A program made the translations under genes and the position numbers. From the NCBI GenBank assembly GCA_017311315.1, contig CM029658.1, positions 27,018,629-27,082,628 of the forward strand: a stretch of DNA of 64,000 nucleotides. Reading direction: 5' to 3'. The notes below the pieces were generated by a model that searched no databases, was not told where the DNA came from, and saw only the letters and a program-made list of their open reading frames with translations. This stretch comes from Dendrocalamus latiflorus (taxonomy: Eukaryota; Streptophyta; Magnoliopsida; Poales; Poaceae). This document shows positions 22,847-35,652 of this stretch, piece after piece. Positions within the stretch are counted from its first letter, which is position 1, and every line of letters begins with the position of its first letter.

Positions 22847-25800
22847 TCATTCATCTGGATCTTCTGGGCGCTGAAAATAGAGAAGGTCAAGTTAGCAGCA
22901 GGATTTTGCTGGAAGCAATTGAAAAAAAAGTTTTCTCGTCCTTTGTTCAGTCATTCCAATCAGTTACAACCATGAAACTTCAGTATATGGCAAGGTAAAG
23001 TAACATACAATGTATCTAGGCATCAATTCAGAAACTTTTGAAAACCCTGTCTGGTACACCCGATAGAACAACACATAGGCGTAAAAATCAAAAGTTAAAA
23101 ACAGTCTCACACACCCCATACAATAACACAGGAGCGCATAAGTCAAAAGTTAAAACCTTGTTCATGGGGCTGCAACTTTCTTCAGAAAGACAAAGAATTA
23201 TGCCTATATCGGAGCTATCCCAATAAAATAACTAGAAGATCATTTAATTAATTGTTATCATATTTCCAGATTTCAGAGAATCTTAAGGGAACTGATTTGT
23301 TCAGTTGTTACTTGTTAAGGATACCTGCCTTAATTGATTTTAGAATTTGTGTACCTACAGTTAGGCTTCAAAAAATCAGCAAATTACTTCTTGGAACAAG
23401 TCAAATTGGCCCAAAAAAGCCATAAACAAATTGTTTTATATATGGGTTGGTATCCCATGCAAAGGAGGGTTTCCCATGCAATAAGGTGTAAAGTGACCCT
23501 CAGCCAATTGAGCAAAAACAGAAGTTACATTATTTACAACTAGCCCACCAGCCCAACCACATGGAATGTTGGGCAAACTCGCCCTTAGACCTTCACCACT
23601 TTTCCCTTCCATTGAGTTTCCCGTTAAAATCCATTGCTACCAAAATCTGCCCTTTGATCGTATTTTCCGCTCCATCATTAAAACAACATGCTTCTAATTA
23701 AGTTTCTCCAGGCCATGTGATGAAGTCATTAAGATGTTAGAAATTGGAAACTAATAAAAATCACAAAGCAATCTGTGATTCAATTTCATGAAGAGATCAA
23801 ATGCGGACAATTTGAAAGGCGATACTAATACACCAACAAAAGGAGGAAAGGGGTTAAGGAAAATCGCATGAATGGGAGGAGGTGTCTCCAGGTTCTGAAT
23901 CGCCTTCGTTGCTGCTATTAGTCAATACACTGTGCAGTGCAAACAGCATTTAATTGTGCTGGCCTTAGATGAGAAGCTAGGTGATGGCAAAATAAAGTAT
24001 AAGTACTATCCACAAAGTAGATGGACTTTAGAGGAGCCAGATTGACAGGGTTCAGGACAGGCTACAGCAAAAGCTTTTTAATCTATATGCTCTATTTTCC
24101 ATCAGAAAGTTAAGGATTATTTTACACCTCATTGCGCAGAAAATCTACTTCGCACTAGATACCATCCCTTTGTATAAGTGCAATTGTTCTTGATTTATAA
24201 ATTGACAAAGTTATTACTCCGTGCTGTGATCATATCTTATTTACTTGATGTTTTAGTTTATTGCACAGAGACCAATGAAAGGATTAAGTCCTTATTTTGT
24301 GACATGTCTGCCCCTATTTCATTGCATGTCTCTAGTAGTGAATATAACCAAAAGGCAAAACTTATGTGGACTCATCCCATCCAAGTCCCAGTGCTACCAT
24401 GAATGTTGCATGGTCAGCAGCCCAGACCATTTCTTTGTCAACTAGGACTACCTCCAGGCCATTTTTTTTCTCAGGCAGCGAAGCACATGGGTTGGAAACT
24501 GCAGCAGAAGCTGTGCAGTGGCAAGCCACACCTCCGTTGCTCACAGTGCGGTGGCACCACCGACAACAGGTAAACCACAACAAGGAGATAATGGCCGCAA
24601 GTCCAGGCTGTATTTGGCTGCAGCTTGTGGCGAGTCATGCTAGGCACAAGGACTTCACTTTGACATTCTCGTCTTGTTTCTTCTTGTCACCTTGCTCAAT
24701 CTCTTCTAGTTTTGACATTCAGATCAAGCAACACTCATGTTTCATGTTGTTAGTTCAAAACCTTGATGCAGGTGCAGGAGTATACGTGTAATTCAAAAAC
24801 CTAATGCAGGTGGGGAGTAAACATTTCTAAACATTTCCTAGAAAACCCAAAACGACATCTATTTGCAAACCAAAACAAACTCTCTAAATCGTCATCTAAT
24901 TGGGACAGGAGTCCTAGAAAACCCAAAATGGCATCTATTTGCAAACCAAAACAAACTCTCTAAATCATCATCTAATTCGGACAGGAGGTAGTAACAATTT
25001 CAATCAAATACAACTGATCATTTTTAACTAAACACATGAGTTAACAATTTCAAGAAAAACAAATGTTTATAATCGGGCAGATTTGGACATGATAAAAAGA
25101 AACAAGTTTCTGCCAATACCTTTCTAACTTCCATGCAAGTTGTAGCTTGTAAACAGTCTACACAAAATTGGATCTCAAAAGCTTGAATAAAATGTACACC
25201 CATCAACTCCTTATTTGGAGTTCTTGGTCCTAAGCCTGCTAGAACGAGTATGAATCCTAAACAAAAGACTTACGTCTAGACTAGTCATGATCCTAATCCT
25301 ACCTAGAGTCCAATTGGGGATATTAGGCAACGCCACTAGTAAGACAAAGAGCTGGATAACAAGTGATGTAGCTGAGTAGCTGACAACATGGATAAAACAA
25401 GCCCATCTAAACATGTTTGGTAACAATGCTATACACAGTAAAATGAGAGTGAAGAATGTTCTCTATTGACCTTGAATGTAGCTTAGGATGCAAAGGTGCT
25501 ATTCCTATGTAAGAAGAAATAGTCTTAAAAGTAATTTCAACATCAAAAACAAAAATACTAACCATGTGTCAGTGACATTGATAACAAATGAAGAAGAAGC
25601 TGGCAAGATCATGGTAACTTTACAGGCTATGGTTAGCTAGAAAGATCCAAAATATGTTTGGGCAACAAAACAGGTATGACAGAACCCAGGTGCTACAAAA
25701 GACAAAACAGAACATATTTGTAAATTGTTCTGTGGCCAAGAATGTCATACCGGTAAGAAGTCCCAATCTTCCTCTCTCAGGTCAAATTCTTCAGTAATAT

Positions 25801-28800
25801 CTACATCAAACATCAACTGTACCAATACAAAGAAATATTAAATTACTCATCAGAAATCATATCATTTAATGATTGAAAAAAGAAGTCATCTGTTGACAAA
25901 CTCACAGTATGCATTTTAGTGTATTCATTAAAGCCATATATAACTGCTGGGACATACCTGAAAGGAAGAATATTGAGAGAGAAAGCGTCAAAATGGATCA
26001 CAAACTGACCACAACCAAAAAAAAAGAAAAAATCTTCCTCAATCAGATGAGCACTAAGGCCCCGTTTGGCACAGCTCTAGCTTCGAGATCTATGCTGGAT
26101 CTGTAGTTTGTTGACTAAATTAAAGTGATTTAAATATTTTTATTTAATATATAATATAAATGAAATGAGTCATGTAAATGCACTTAACATGCCTGCAACT
26201 CTAGATCCAGGATTTCCTAGAGCTGCAGATGACCAACTCTAGGAAATCTACAAATTTCCTAGAGTTAGAGCTCTGCCAAACGGGGCCTAAAGCGCCTTAA
26301 AATAACCTACGCATACACTCAACGTCACTGATTAACCATAACAACACTGGAAGGTGAAAGGTTAAGCTGTTATCAATATTAGTTCCCTCCTCTACTTTAA
26401 CATTGAGTACATTAACCATGTAGGGAGCTGCGTTGAATTGGATAGCTTCCTAGTGTTTCCAAATAATAATATAATAACTAAATAATAAATCCCTACATTG
26501 TAAGAAACTTATATATGTTCCCAGGGTCAAAATGAATTTATAGCCAATTGGCCATGAAGGCATACATTTTGTCCCGTCGATGCCACAAACGAATAATCTC
26601 CCCAATACAATTATCTGAAGTTGTCTTTCTTTTCTTCACGACATGCTGAACTTGTGAGCTTCCTGAGTTGCCATTATGAAGAACAATTGAGTTAACCGAC
26701 TTTGTGGTGCCAAGCATTTTTCTGCAGTTTGACGATCCACAATGACAATCTTGATCTGCTCCAAACTGGACAAACCTGTAGATAATGTTAAGAGATTAAA
26801 GACAGCAAAACAGTTCCATATGCACAATGCAATAAATAAAGATGGGTGAAAGAAATTTTTTTATAATGGAAAAAACTTTAAAATAGGATCAGCCAGAAGA
26901 CTGGGATGAACATACTTATAGTCATAAGTCAGCTCCTCCCCTTCCTTTATGTCACGAAGAGCAAAAATGCCAACTCTGGTCTCTCCATCAACGGTCCTGA
27001 AACAACATGATGATAGTAGCATATATCAGTGTCATCAACAGAGATTTCAGAACTCTACAACATAAACAGAGATTTCAGAAGTAGGGCATATATAGAATAA
27101 CCAGTACAATATAACTAACCATTTCTGCATCTCCGTGTTCGGGTCACAACTATGATTTATAAACCGGGACATGTTTCCCTTGTTTGTTGCATCAATGACC
27201 ATATTGCTACTGACCTCACAAAGATAGAAATTAGTGTCACGCTGCCTCTTCATTTTCCATAGTCTTTCCTCACATGTTCTGTCATCAATAACTGCAACAT
27301 TTATGCAAGACATATGGATATTAGTTTGGTTGTTCAGTGTCCAATGTGAGAAAACATCATAACCTATAAAACTACAATATTTATGTGCATTTTATTTGTT
27401 TGCCCAAAATAGATTTGAACAAAGCCATACCTTCTCCTACATATTCTATAACAAACTCTCCTTTCTTTATTTCATCCTCAGCTACCAATCCAAAGCCACA
27501 TTTCTTTGTCTAGAAAAAAAAATAGTCTTTTAGGGGACTGATAAAATAAAGGTTTATGAGACAATTAAATTTATACAGCATTCAAAGTTTCACATATAGA
27601 TATAGAATGGCAATCATCAAATCAAAACGTTTGATTATGTCATGCAAAAAACATCATAAGGCAAAACAGCACAGGAAAATGTTGTAACATAAATGGTAAG
27701 CTAGGACACTGGTGCGAACTATAGAAACAAATATACCTAGAAGGTAAAATCACAAGAGTATACACAACTAAGGAATTGCACTTTAGTAGAAAACCAACCC
27801 CCTGTTGGGTCCCCGCTGTACAAGGCAAATGTAGCAGAAATTGTTTGCACATGGATTCAACACATTGGCTGAAATGTATAGAACACGGTCAAACCTGGCA
27901 GATCAAGCATTTGTTCTCTTCTGTTTGTATCCTCAAACTCAAAGGCTAACACTTCAACACAAATCGGATCGAATAATGACTTAGTCATTGGTTAGCTGCA
28001 CAGATGTGACACATTCTACAAAACATAGAACAATTAGCACTCACCAGAATCAAAGACCTGTGATGAAAGGGATTGGAGTTCAGAGGAGGCCATGGGCCAT
28101 CGTTGGAGGCACCACTGGCAATAGGAGTCGTGAGGAGAGGATAGCAGCGGCCAGCGGGCACTGGGTTGGGTGGAGAGGGCCCACTGGGGTTGCTCCGGGC
28201 TGCCATCACTCCGGTGGAGTCGCTTGGGATGGACAGGCTCATGGAATGAAGCAAGGACAGAAGAACTTGATGTCAAGGAGATAGAGGCGGCTTGGAATTA
28301 GGAGCTGGGACTATTAGATGTAGGGTTTTCTGATTGTGATGCACACAGATCCTGACTACCAGATGGGGAATGGGGACAGGGGACAGGAAATAGCCCATCC
28401 CTTACTGAGGTAGAAATAGCCCATCCCTGTTCCCTATGGCCCATTTTGACTGGGCCTGGGATTTCAGTTAATTCCAGCCAACCGAAAAGAGGCCTAATAG
28501 AGGAATTACCTACCTGGAAACAGGGAATGGGGTTCCATTGGTATCCTAACATGGTAAATCTTCACGAACCTTTGTGTTTACACAGCGCATTATGAAATGG
28601 CAGAGCAGGGTAACAAAAGCCTCTGACTGCAGAAATGGGTTAGATTCAAGTTGTAATTTCAAGATAACGATGGTTTGAAAACAAAATTTTAGAAGATTTT
28701 TTTCAGGGTCTCAGGGAAACAGAGGACTGTCTCTATTTTGGCAGGAAAGCTTTGTCAGGATATTACTATCCATTCAAGATCCCTCGTACCATCACTAATT

Positions 28801-30987
28801 TCAAAGGTACAGAGGATTTTTTTCCTTTAACTAGCTGCATTTTTATGTTTCATTTAATGCTGCTATCATTTCCTTTATCAACTTATCTAATCTTATCCAA
28901 TAACACCCTTAGTCCCCTTCTTCCTCTTACCATCATATAACACCTCTGCTAATACTGTACACATTGAAAAATGGACATTTTCTATACAAGGCCCACACAG
29001 TAAAGATAAATTATATTTATATACCGCATATAACGTATTGCATTATACCACTATCTACAGCACTGGCAGTGTTTCTCCTCAATTTTCCCCTTAGATGGTC
29101 ATTACTTCCCAACTTAATAATTAAGGAAACTTAAATAAGTCGTACCGTAATCAATTTGGTTTTCTTCAGAGGCCTGTGCTGGAATGATTGGTTGGCACAT
29201 TTGTTGTTGCATTTACAGTTTGATGAACAACAAGAGAACAGCATCCTGCACCAAGAAAAATAAGTATTTCAGAATGTCACAACAATGATAGAATTTACAG
29301 GTGAATTAATCAAATAGCAAACAATAATTTGTATGGTCTCTCCAGTTTGCTAAAAACGCAAGGTTCAGCAAGACAAACACAGCATCAAGCAGTATTACTG
29401 TTAAAATATGGGCTGCAATTTTGTGGGCATGTGCAGGCAGACAAACACAAGTAGAGAGAGAGAGAGAGAGATTACCCGCATTGGCAATCCTTGTCACAAG
29501 CAACTGATGATCCGGAAGAAGGGGTACAGGAACAAAAAATGCCATCATCTTCAATGCGTTTCTTAGTAAGATAAAAATCTTAATAGAATTAAGGACATCA
29601 ATAAGATGAAAAATCCCTATTATCAAGTGCAATTTAGAAGTTCATGTCATGGCATAGTAAATGAGTAACACAATAATAGCGTTAGAACTGGGAGTCCCCA
29701 CTCACTCAAAAAAATGAAGGAGCCATGATACCATATTAAGCCATTTTGAAATGCATCCCTGTGTCAAGCACATTATTGCAAAATGTAACCACTCACTTTC
29801 CTGTACTGCTTTCTACTTTACAGAAAGATTAAAATCAAGGTTTCTCAAAAAGTTACATAATCGTTTTGGATGTACCACTAATCTAGACTGCCAAGCGGAA
29901 GACATAGAAAATTAAACACTTAGCCTTAGATGAATCATAACATGTCAGAATATTAAACTTTAACCAAAAATATTACAAAGTTAAATCAGGAAAAGGTGCA
30001 CATCACTGCTGGTCAGAGAAGGACAATAAGTTTAAAGCAATGGTAGGTATGGATACTCCGCTTAATTGGTATGTAGTAGCCTAACTTCCATTCTTTCAAT
30101 GCCGATGGTAGATCAAACTCCACAGGAGCTTTTGTCGCTTTGATCAATTCCTCAAACACATCCTCAACTTTCTGTGGCAGAGAAATAGAAGATAAATAAG
30201 CATAAAATATATTATTAACCAAGAACAATAAGCAAGCAAGCATCTAGAACAAAGATAAAGATAGTAGTATTTAACGGATAGCAGTATGATGAAGTGTATT
30301 TCCATGAGGCACCTTCCAAAAGGCAAGTGCACGTTACGGTTTATAAAAAGTAATGGAAACCGCCACTGCAATCATCCACAGCGAGTATCTCATCCAATAG
30401 TCCTGATCAACACTAGGAAACATTTCAGCTCACCGACACAACCATTACATTAAACCACTTTAATTCTAACCAAACTTTAGCAAACCACCTCACAGAGCCA
30501 TATTGCTCGCCTGCCCCACCTGGAGGTTTCAGGACCCAAACCTGACATATTGCTTCACAGCGGAACACCCACCCACCTGCAATGACGACTTGTATGGACT
30601 CGCCCGAAGTGCAATTCCGGCCATCCAAGCCTACCACAGCACTCCTATGAACCAACCGGAAGCACCCAACCCGAATACATCCAATCCATACTCCATAGCA
30701 CTGGCCACCTACCCTACTGTCTCTCCCGAACAACCGCTAAAGCTGGTAAGCCAACCCGACGGTACCAAATCCAATTGCGGCATCGCGAAGCGTGATTGCG
30801 AGCACAGGTAAGGTTCCCGACGAGAGGATTCGCGGAGGATTTCACGAAATTTGCGAAAACCTTAGGGTTTTTTTAGGGTTTTGTAGGTTTAGTTGCAGGG
30901 TTAAAATCAATCACGCGCAAGCGCGCGCGAGAGAGAGAGAGAGAGATGTGGAAGAGGGGATACCTTGATTTTGGCCTGCGGCGGCAT
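22847..30987 (-). CDS. ASHH3: SET-domain histone H3 lysine methyltransferase, ASHH3/ASHH4 type
   Basis: Eleven coding exons on the minus strand: 30987-30964, 30171-30057, 29578-29476, 29245-29146, 27509-27431, 27291-27120, 26996-26916, 26775-26566, 25957-25906, 25816-25751 and 22870-22847. Every intron is GT-AG and every phase matches, giving 341 residues. The Cys-rich AWS region is at about residues 60-110, with SET from about 115 to 225 (GEFVIEYVGE at 131-140, NHSC at 186-189, ELTYDYK at 219-225). The post-SET cysteines C235, C237 and C242 are present. The start ATG follows caccATGCCGCCGCAG. The family methylates histone H3, mainly K36, in chromatin. If intron 10 is retained, a stop at 25745 gives 335 residues. 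A rice counterpart may be SDG724/LVP1, but that is from memory. All key motifs are intact. Confidence 0.9.
24837..24988. repeat. Two-copy ~76-bp tandem repeat in intron 10
   Basis: Two adjacent units start cctagaaaacccaaaa and end gacaggag, with a few differences. They lie within the long last coding intron of the SET-domain gene, between 25750 and 22871. Confidence 0.85.
26058..26287. mobile_element. Tourist-like MITE in intron 8 of the SET-domain gene
   Basis: The terminal inverted repeats are GGCCCCGTTTGGCA and TGCCAAACGGGGCC-like (ends tctgccaaacggggcc), with TAA duplicated at 26055-26057 and 26288-26290. The 3-bp TAA duplication fits the PIF/Harbinger class. It is 230 bp long and non-coding. 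Confidence 0.85.
27510..29145. other. Intron 4 of the SET-domain gene
   Basis: This is 1.6 kb with no exon-like sequence of the methyltransferase. Bases 28030-28560 are richer in G and C than the rest and leave short frames open on both strands, so they may be an old insertion. No terminal repeats were resolved. Confidence 0.5.
30172..30963. other. Intron 1 of the SET-domain gene
   Basis: This is the 792-bp intron between the short first coding exon (8 codons) and exon 2. A (GA)n tract lies at about 30929-30946 near its 5' end. A first intron close to the start codon is common in plant chromatin genes. A 102-codon minus-strand frame at 30425-30733 has no recognised family and is taken as chance. 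Confidence 0.6.
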
Positions 30988-31429
30988 GGTGGGTGGGGGG
31001 TTCGCCGACGGAGAGCGGCTGCCGGCTAGGCGGAGGCGTTAGAATTGTTGAAGGGGAAAATGGAAGAGGAGAAGCGGCGAGAGGAAGGGAAGGAGGCGAA
31101 GTGGGAGGCGGCGCCGGAGCTAGGGCAGGGCAGCGGCCGGGCTAGGGTTCGCGGGGGAGTGGATTCGGGCGAGCACCTGCCATTGCCTGCGTCGATTTGG
31201 GGGAGGCGAGTCAGGCGAGCCGGCAGCGTGAGCGCTGCGTGCGGGCAGGGGGTTCTTCGCAGAAAAAAAAAAACGCAGTTAAGTGCGTGCGGGAAGACAA
31301 GACTACTCTACTCCGCTCGGATCTGGGCAGTCCGGATGGGCTTCAGCGGCTTGGATAAAAGGCAAAGAAGGTGTACACGTGCTCACGTTACATTCTGACA
31401 CGTCGCTGACACGTAGGACGGAACAAAGG
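30988..31429 (-). promoter_or_regulatory. GC-rich 5' UTR and promoter of the SET-domain gene
   Basis: Bases 30988-31260 are purine-rich and GC-rich, typical of a leader and CpG-rich start region of a grass gene. No clear TATA box is seen, in keeping with a housekeeping-type promoter. The upstream limit is set by the MITE at 31438. Confidence 0.45.
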
Positions 31430-31437
31430 AGTGCCCG

Positions 31438-31814
31438 GGAATTTTGGACGCTTTTGGCACTGTTGCTACCCAAAATTCCGAAAATAGCCTCTTCGGAAAC
31501 GAAATTCCAACTCTAGCCCCCACCTGACCGCACCATTTAACCGCGTCGCGACACGTGTCCAATGGTGCGGCCGGGGAGCGCACCACACCTGAGTGGTGCG
31601 GTCCCCGACCGCACCACTCACTCTGATGTGACCATATGGTGCGGTCGGGGAGCGCACCACTCCGGTGTGGTGCGGTCTCCGACCGCACCATTGACACGTG
31701 TCACACTCCCGTTAAGTGGTGCGGTCAACAGGGTGCTAGAATTGGAATTTTGTTCTCCTCAGCGCCATTTTTGGTATTTTCAGGTAGCAACAGTGTCAAA
31801 AACGTCCAAAATTC
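31438..31814. mobile_element. Foldback MITE upstream of the SET-domain gene
   Basis: The inverted ends are GAATTTTGGACGCTTTTGGC and GAATTTTGGACGTTTTTGAC. The direct repeat AGTGCCCG lies at 31430-31437 and 31815-31822 (9 bp with one mismatch, so Mutator- or hAT-type). The centre (31540-31730) is packed with ggtgcggtc / gaccgcacc palindromes and two cgacacgtgtc-type strings. Confidence 0.82.
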
Positions 31815-31822
31815 AGTGCCCG

Positions 31823-32590
31823 CCCGAGGTGTCGGATCTGAGGGAGGCACCTCCCAAGAATTTCCTCAGCCATACATCCTAATTCCCTTCAATCAAACAG
31901 TCCAAGACCTGTGTCAAAGAAGACCTAGGTGTTTATATTGATTTTTATTGATAATTTTTAGTTTTGCCTCATAAATAGTAATAACTTATAGAGAAATTTG
32001 TAGAGACACTCGTGTGCGATTTTGACTGATATAAATGAAGTCACTAATGTGTGTACTACAATCGACTAGTAGACCTTGACTTGAAAAGATTCTCTGTTTA
32101 AAAGCAATGTACTATAGAAAATTTATTTATTGTAAAAAAATCAGCTTATAGAAACCAAAACGAACAGCATCGTAGATTCTAGATGTGCATTCCTTTCAGA
32201 AAAAGTTTAGTCCTTCATTTTTGCAGTAATTTACATTCCTCGGCTTTGATACTATTTAGAATACATCCTTAATTACTTAAACCATACCAAATCACATACT
32301 ACATCTAATCTATTCCAGTTTTAATCCTACATAGCACTAATCGGATCCTTCCTAACATATCCTCCACTTGGCACCAGGAAATGTATGTCGTTGACCCCAT
32401 CCTCCCTCCACCCCCTCCTCTTTTTTTTCAGTCTCTCCTTCTCTGTCTCTCCTTCTCTGTGCAACACTATTGAGGAATAATAATCTCCAATGCCACCAAT
32501 CAACAGAGAATAATTAAGAGAGAATACCAGGGAAATCGAAGTCTTTATTAATCTCAAGATCACATCTTCTTTGTACATAGGTTTGTTTAT
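31823..32590. other. Intergenic DNA with a fragment shared with 36237-36350 and a degraded LTR
   Basis: Bases 32027-32130 (gatataaatgaagtcac..., actagtagacc, tgtttaaaagc) match 36237-36340, so this is a remnant of the same hAT-type MITE. Bases 32350-32590 look like degraded LTR sequence of the copia fragment to the right (minus strand: ttaataaagacttcgatttc followed by pyrimidine/purine tracts). No gene is seen. Confidence 0.45.
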
Positions 32591-34300
32591 TTATGTCAAA
32601 AGCCCTATATCTCGCACGCACCTCTGGAAGCTAGAGTCTGGGAGAGATTTTGTAAATATATCTACCAGATTATCACAAGATCTAACTTTCAATATCTTTA
32701 CCTCTCCATTCTTTTGGAGTTCACGAGGATAAAAGAATTTAGGACCAATATGTTTCGTGATATTACTTTTAACATAGCTCATTTACATTTGTACCACATA
32801 AACTGTATTATCTTCATAGATAATAGTAGGGTCGTCAATGGTATTCATGCCACACGACTTTTTGATGTGGCTAATCATTCTTCTGAGCAAAACAAATTCT
32901 CGTGAGGCTTCATACAGCGCTATTACTTCTAAGTGGTTAGTAGACATAGCTACCAAGGTATGCTTAAATGATCACCAAGAAATGGTTATACCACCACAAA
33001 GAAATACAAATTATGTTTAGGATTTCACATTATGGGGATCAGACAGATGCCCTGCATCTGTATATCCAACCATAGCCAAGTCTTGATTCTTCTAGAAAAA
33101 TAATCCAAGATCTTGTGTTGGAGCTGCGCTGTATCCGGCTAGCAAGTTTACTACAAAAGAAATGTCCGGCCTTGTATAATTAGCAAGATACATTAGTACC
33201 CCAATGGCACTTAAATATGGAACATCTGGTCCAAAATTTTCCTCATTTTCCATCCTTAGTCTAAAAGGATCTTTATCCGCTTCTAGGGATTAGATTACCA
33301 TCGTGATTTGTAATGGATGTGACTTATCCATATTAAATTTCTCTAACACCTTCTTGGCGATTGGTATACTAAAATCCCTCCAAGGAGGTGCTCCAGCTAT
33401 AAGCCTAAGCAAAATTTGGTTCGATCCAAATCCTTCATTTCAAACTCCTTAATAAGATAGGAACTTGCTTTCTTATGTTCTCTGTTGTTCTGACGATATT
33501 TAGATCATCGACGTACACCGAGATAATACAAAACCCATTCTGGGATTTCTTTATGAACACACATGGACAATCCTCATTATTAGTGTACCCTTTTCTTCTA
33601 GAGGAATTTACTAAGCCGGTTATACCATATTCTTCTAGATTGTTTTAATCCGTACAACGACCTTTCCATATTGACGCAATACATGTTGCGATTTAATCTA
33701 TTGGGATTCACAATTTTTACACCTTATGGGACTTTCATATAAATCTTTGAGTCCAGTGACATATAAATATGCGGTCACTATATCCATTAACTGCATACTT
33801 AAATTCATATCTGCTACCATGATATTAAATATCGAAACATTATTCCACTCATCACAGGAGAATAAGTTTCATAATAATTGATGCTGGGTCTTTGCGTGAA
33901 CCCATATGCTACAAGTCTCACTTTATATCTCACTACCTAATTATTTTCATTTCTCTTTCGGATGAAAACCCATTTGGATCCTATCGGGAACACTTTAGGT
34001 GGTGTTCGGGCTATTAGGCCAAATACTTTCCTTTTATTCAGCAAGAGTAATTCTATCTCAATTGATTCCTTTCATTTACCCAGAGCGCTTCTGTTATTCA
34101 GCTAAAGACTTTGGTTTTGGATCTAGTTCAAGATTTTTAGCAATTTTGGAGGCAAAATAGATGTCGACAATTATAGTCTTTCTTTTATATAATTCCCTTG
34201 ACTCACTATCTTTAGGATCATTTGCTTCAGGGATTTTCTTAACATCAGGTTGAGTTTCTCCTACTGATTTGGGAGGTGACTTATTTTCTTCGAGTTTCTT
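32591..34300 (-). pseudogene. Ty1-copia pol fragment (reverse transcriptase-RNase H), decayed
   Basis: The minus strand shows the pol C-terminal end 'DIFTKSLPDSSFQRCVRDIG' near 32600 and 'ITKHIGPKFFYPRELQ' just upstream. The reverse transcriptase core 'FCIISVYVDDLNI' lies near 33510. Sequence matching the start of the RT region of the element at 39-44 kb continues to about 34300. Frames are broken throughout. It is the same family as the 39-44 kb element but less well preserved. No gag or integrase is seen. Confidence 0.8.
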
Positions 34301-35652
34301 TTTCTGTGGACGTCTCCGTGGAATTGAGGCCTCTTTTCTCCAGTGCTCTCCCCCTCTTCTTCATATTAGTGGTTGGAGTGGGTTAAGTATCTGTCTGGGG
34401 CACCTCCACTCTCTCCAGGGCATTTACTACTGGTATATAAGATTTTGTTACTCCCTTTTTGATCAGTGAAAGCACCTGGCAGATTATTTGCTATTTGCTA
34501 CAGGTTTATAATTTGCTGAACTTCTAGTTTAGTTTTTTTAGTGTGAAGATCAAGGGCTTGAATGCTAACAATGAATAATCACAAGCACCCCTGTAATACC
34601 AAGTTCAGACAATTGTAAAAGCAATTAACCATGAGCTAGTGGATCTAAGTTTCCAGTACTAAGATTCAGCCTTAAAAGAAATTAACTGACTAGTAGCAAG
34701 AAGATCATGCTGGCACATACTGACAAGATCTGAAGAGTTCTAAACAAGAACAGTCAGAGAACTAGTTTGAACTACCAGGAAACAATCAATCAGGGAGGTG
34801 GAAGTTTAGAAAGCTCCCACGGGCACCATCCTTGCATTGCCCCCACCATCCTAGTGTCTCCCCATGCTACCTCAGCCACCATCCTGGCCTCTCCCCCATT
34901 GCCATTTCTGTGATTGTGCCGCCGGGTGCCTTCCATGCGAGGAGCCGAGCAGGAGCTTAGGAAGAAGCCAGAGGAGGAGCTCGGGATGGGTCGCCACTTG
35001 CTAGGACGTCGCCCTCCACCTCAATCTCCCCCTGATTTGGGTGTGTGATGAAGAATGGAGAGGAGAAAGGAGGAAGAGATAATGCTGTGGTTTGCAGCCC
35101 CCAGGGAAAGAGTGATTCTTTTCACCCAGTGGACTAGGGAAACAAATAGAGAAGGCCGAATGGGCTAGTTGGGTTGGATTTTAATTCAAATTAGGCTAAA
35201 ATTTTTGGGCCTGGTTTGTAATATAACTGGTGGTAGCCAGTAAAACTGGTTTTTGTTGAAAATCAACAATAACCGGGCGGTAATTTCAACCTTGGGCAGG
35301 AGCATGGGAAAGACCACAAGGGAGAGGAGGGAGGCAAGTAGCGGCACGAGCTTCAACCCAAGCACAGGTGGCCATTTGCTGACCCTTTCTGGAATCGCTT
35401 GTGGAGATCTCAAGCTCCATCGCCGTTGCTGACATCCGTTTGTGTTATATTGTGTTCCATCTGTCACTCCTTCAATCCCCAAAGTTAATTTTATTATTTT
35501 ACTCAAGAGTGGCTGGCAAGCAAGTTTCTTCTCCCTCACTTTCATTTGGGTTTCGCTGTCATCGTTGGTCGTCTTCGATGAGCATCCTCTTGTTGGGTTC
35601 TACATTTTGGCACACTCAAATTTTTGTCACATCCATTGCGCCGTCACACTAA
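34301..35652. other. Intergenic DNA, no supported gene
   Basis: Bases 34780-35110 are C-rich then purine-rich (accatcc and gaggagc words) and could be an old gene or repeat fragment. Bases 35180-35330 are AT-rich. The 119-codon minus-strand frame at 35186-35545 has no recognised family and is not called. Confidence 0.35.

Noticed and set aside
28298..28552. Possible extra exon within intron 4 of the SET-domain gene
   Set aside because: Exons 4 and 5 join in phase without it, and the sequence does not match the family.
30425..30733. 102-codon minus-strand frame in intron 1 of the SET-domain gene
   Set aside because: It has no recognised family, no splice support, and a clear exon 1 to exon 2 join skips it.
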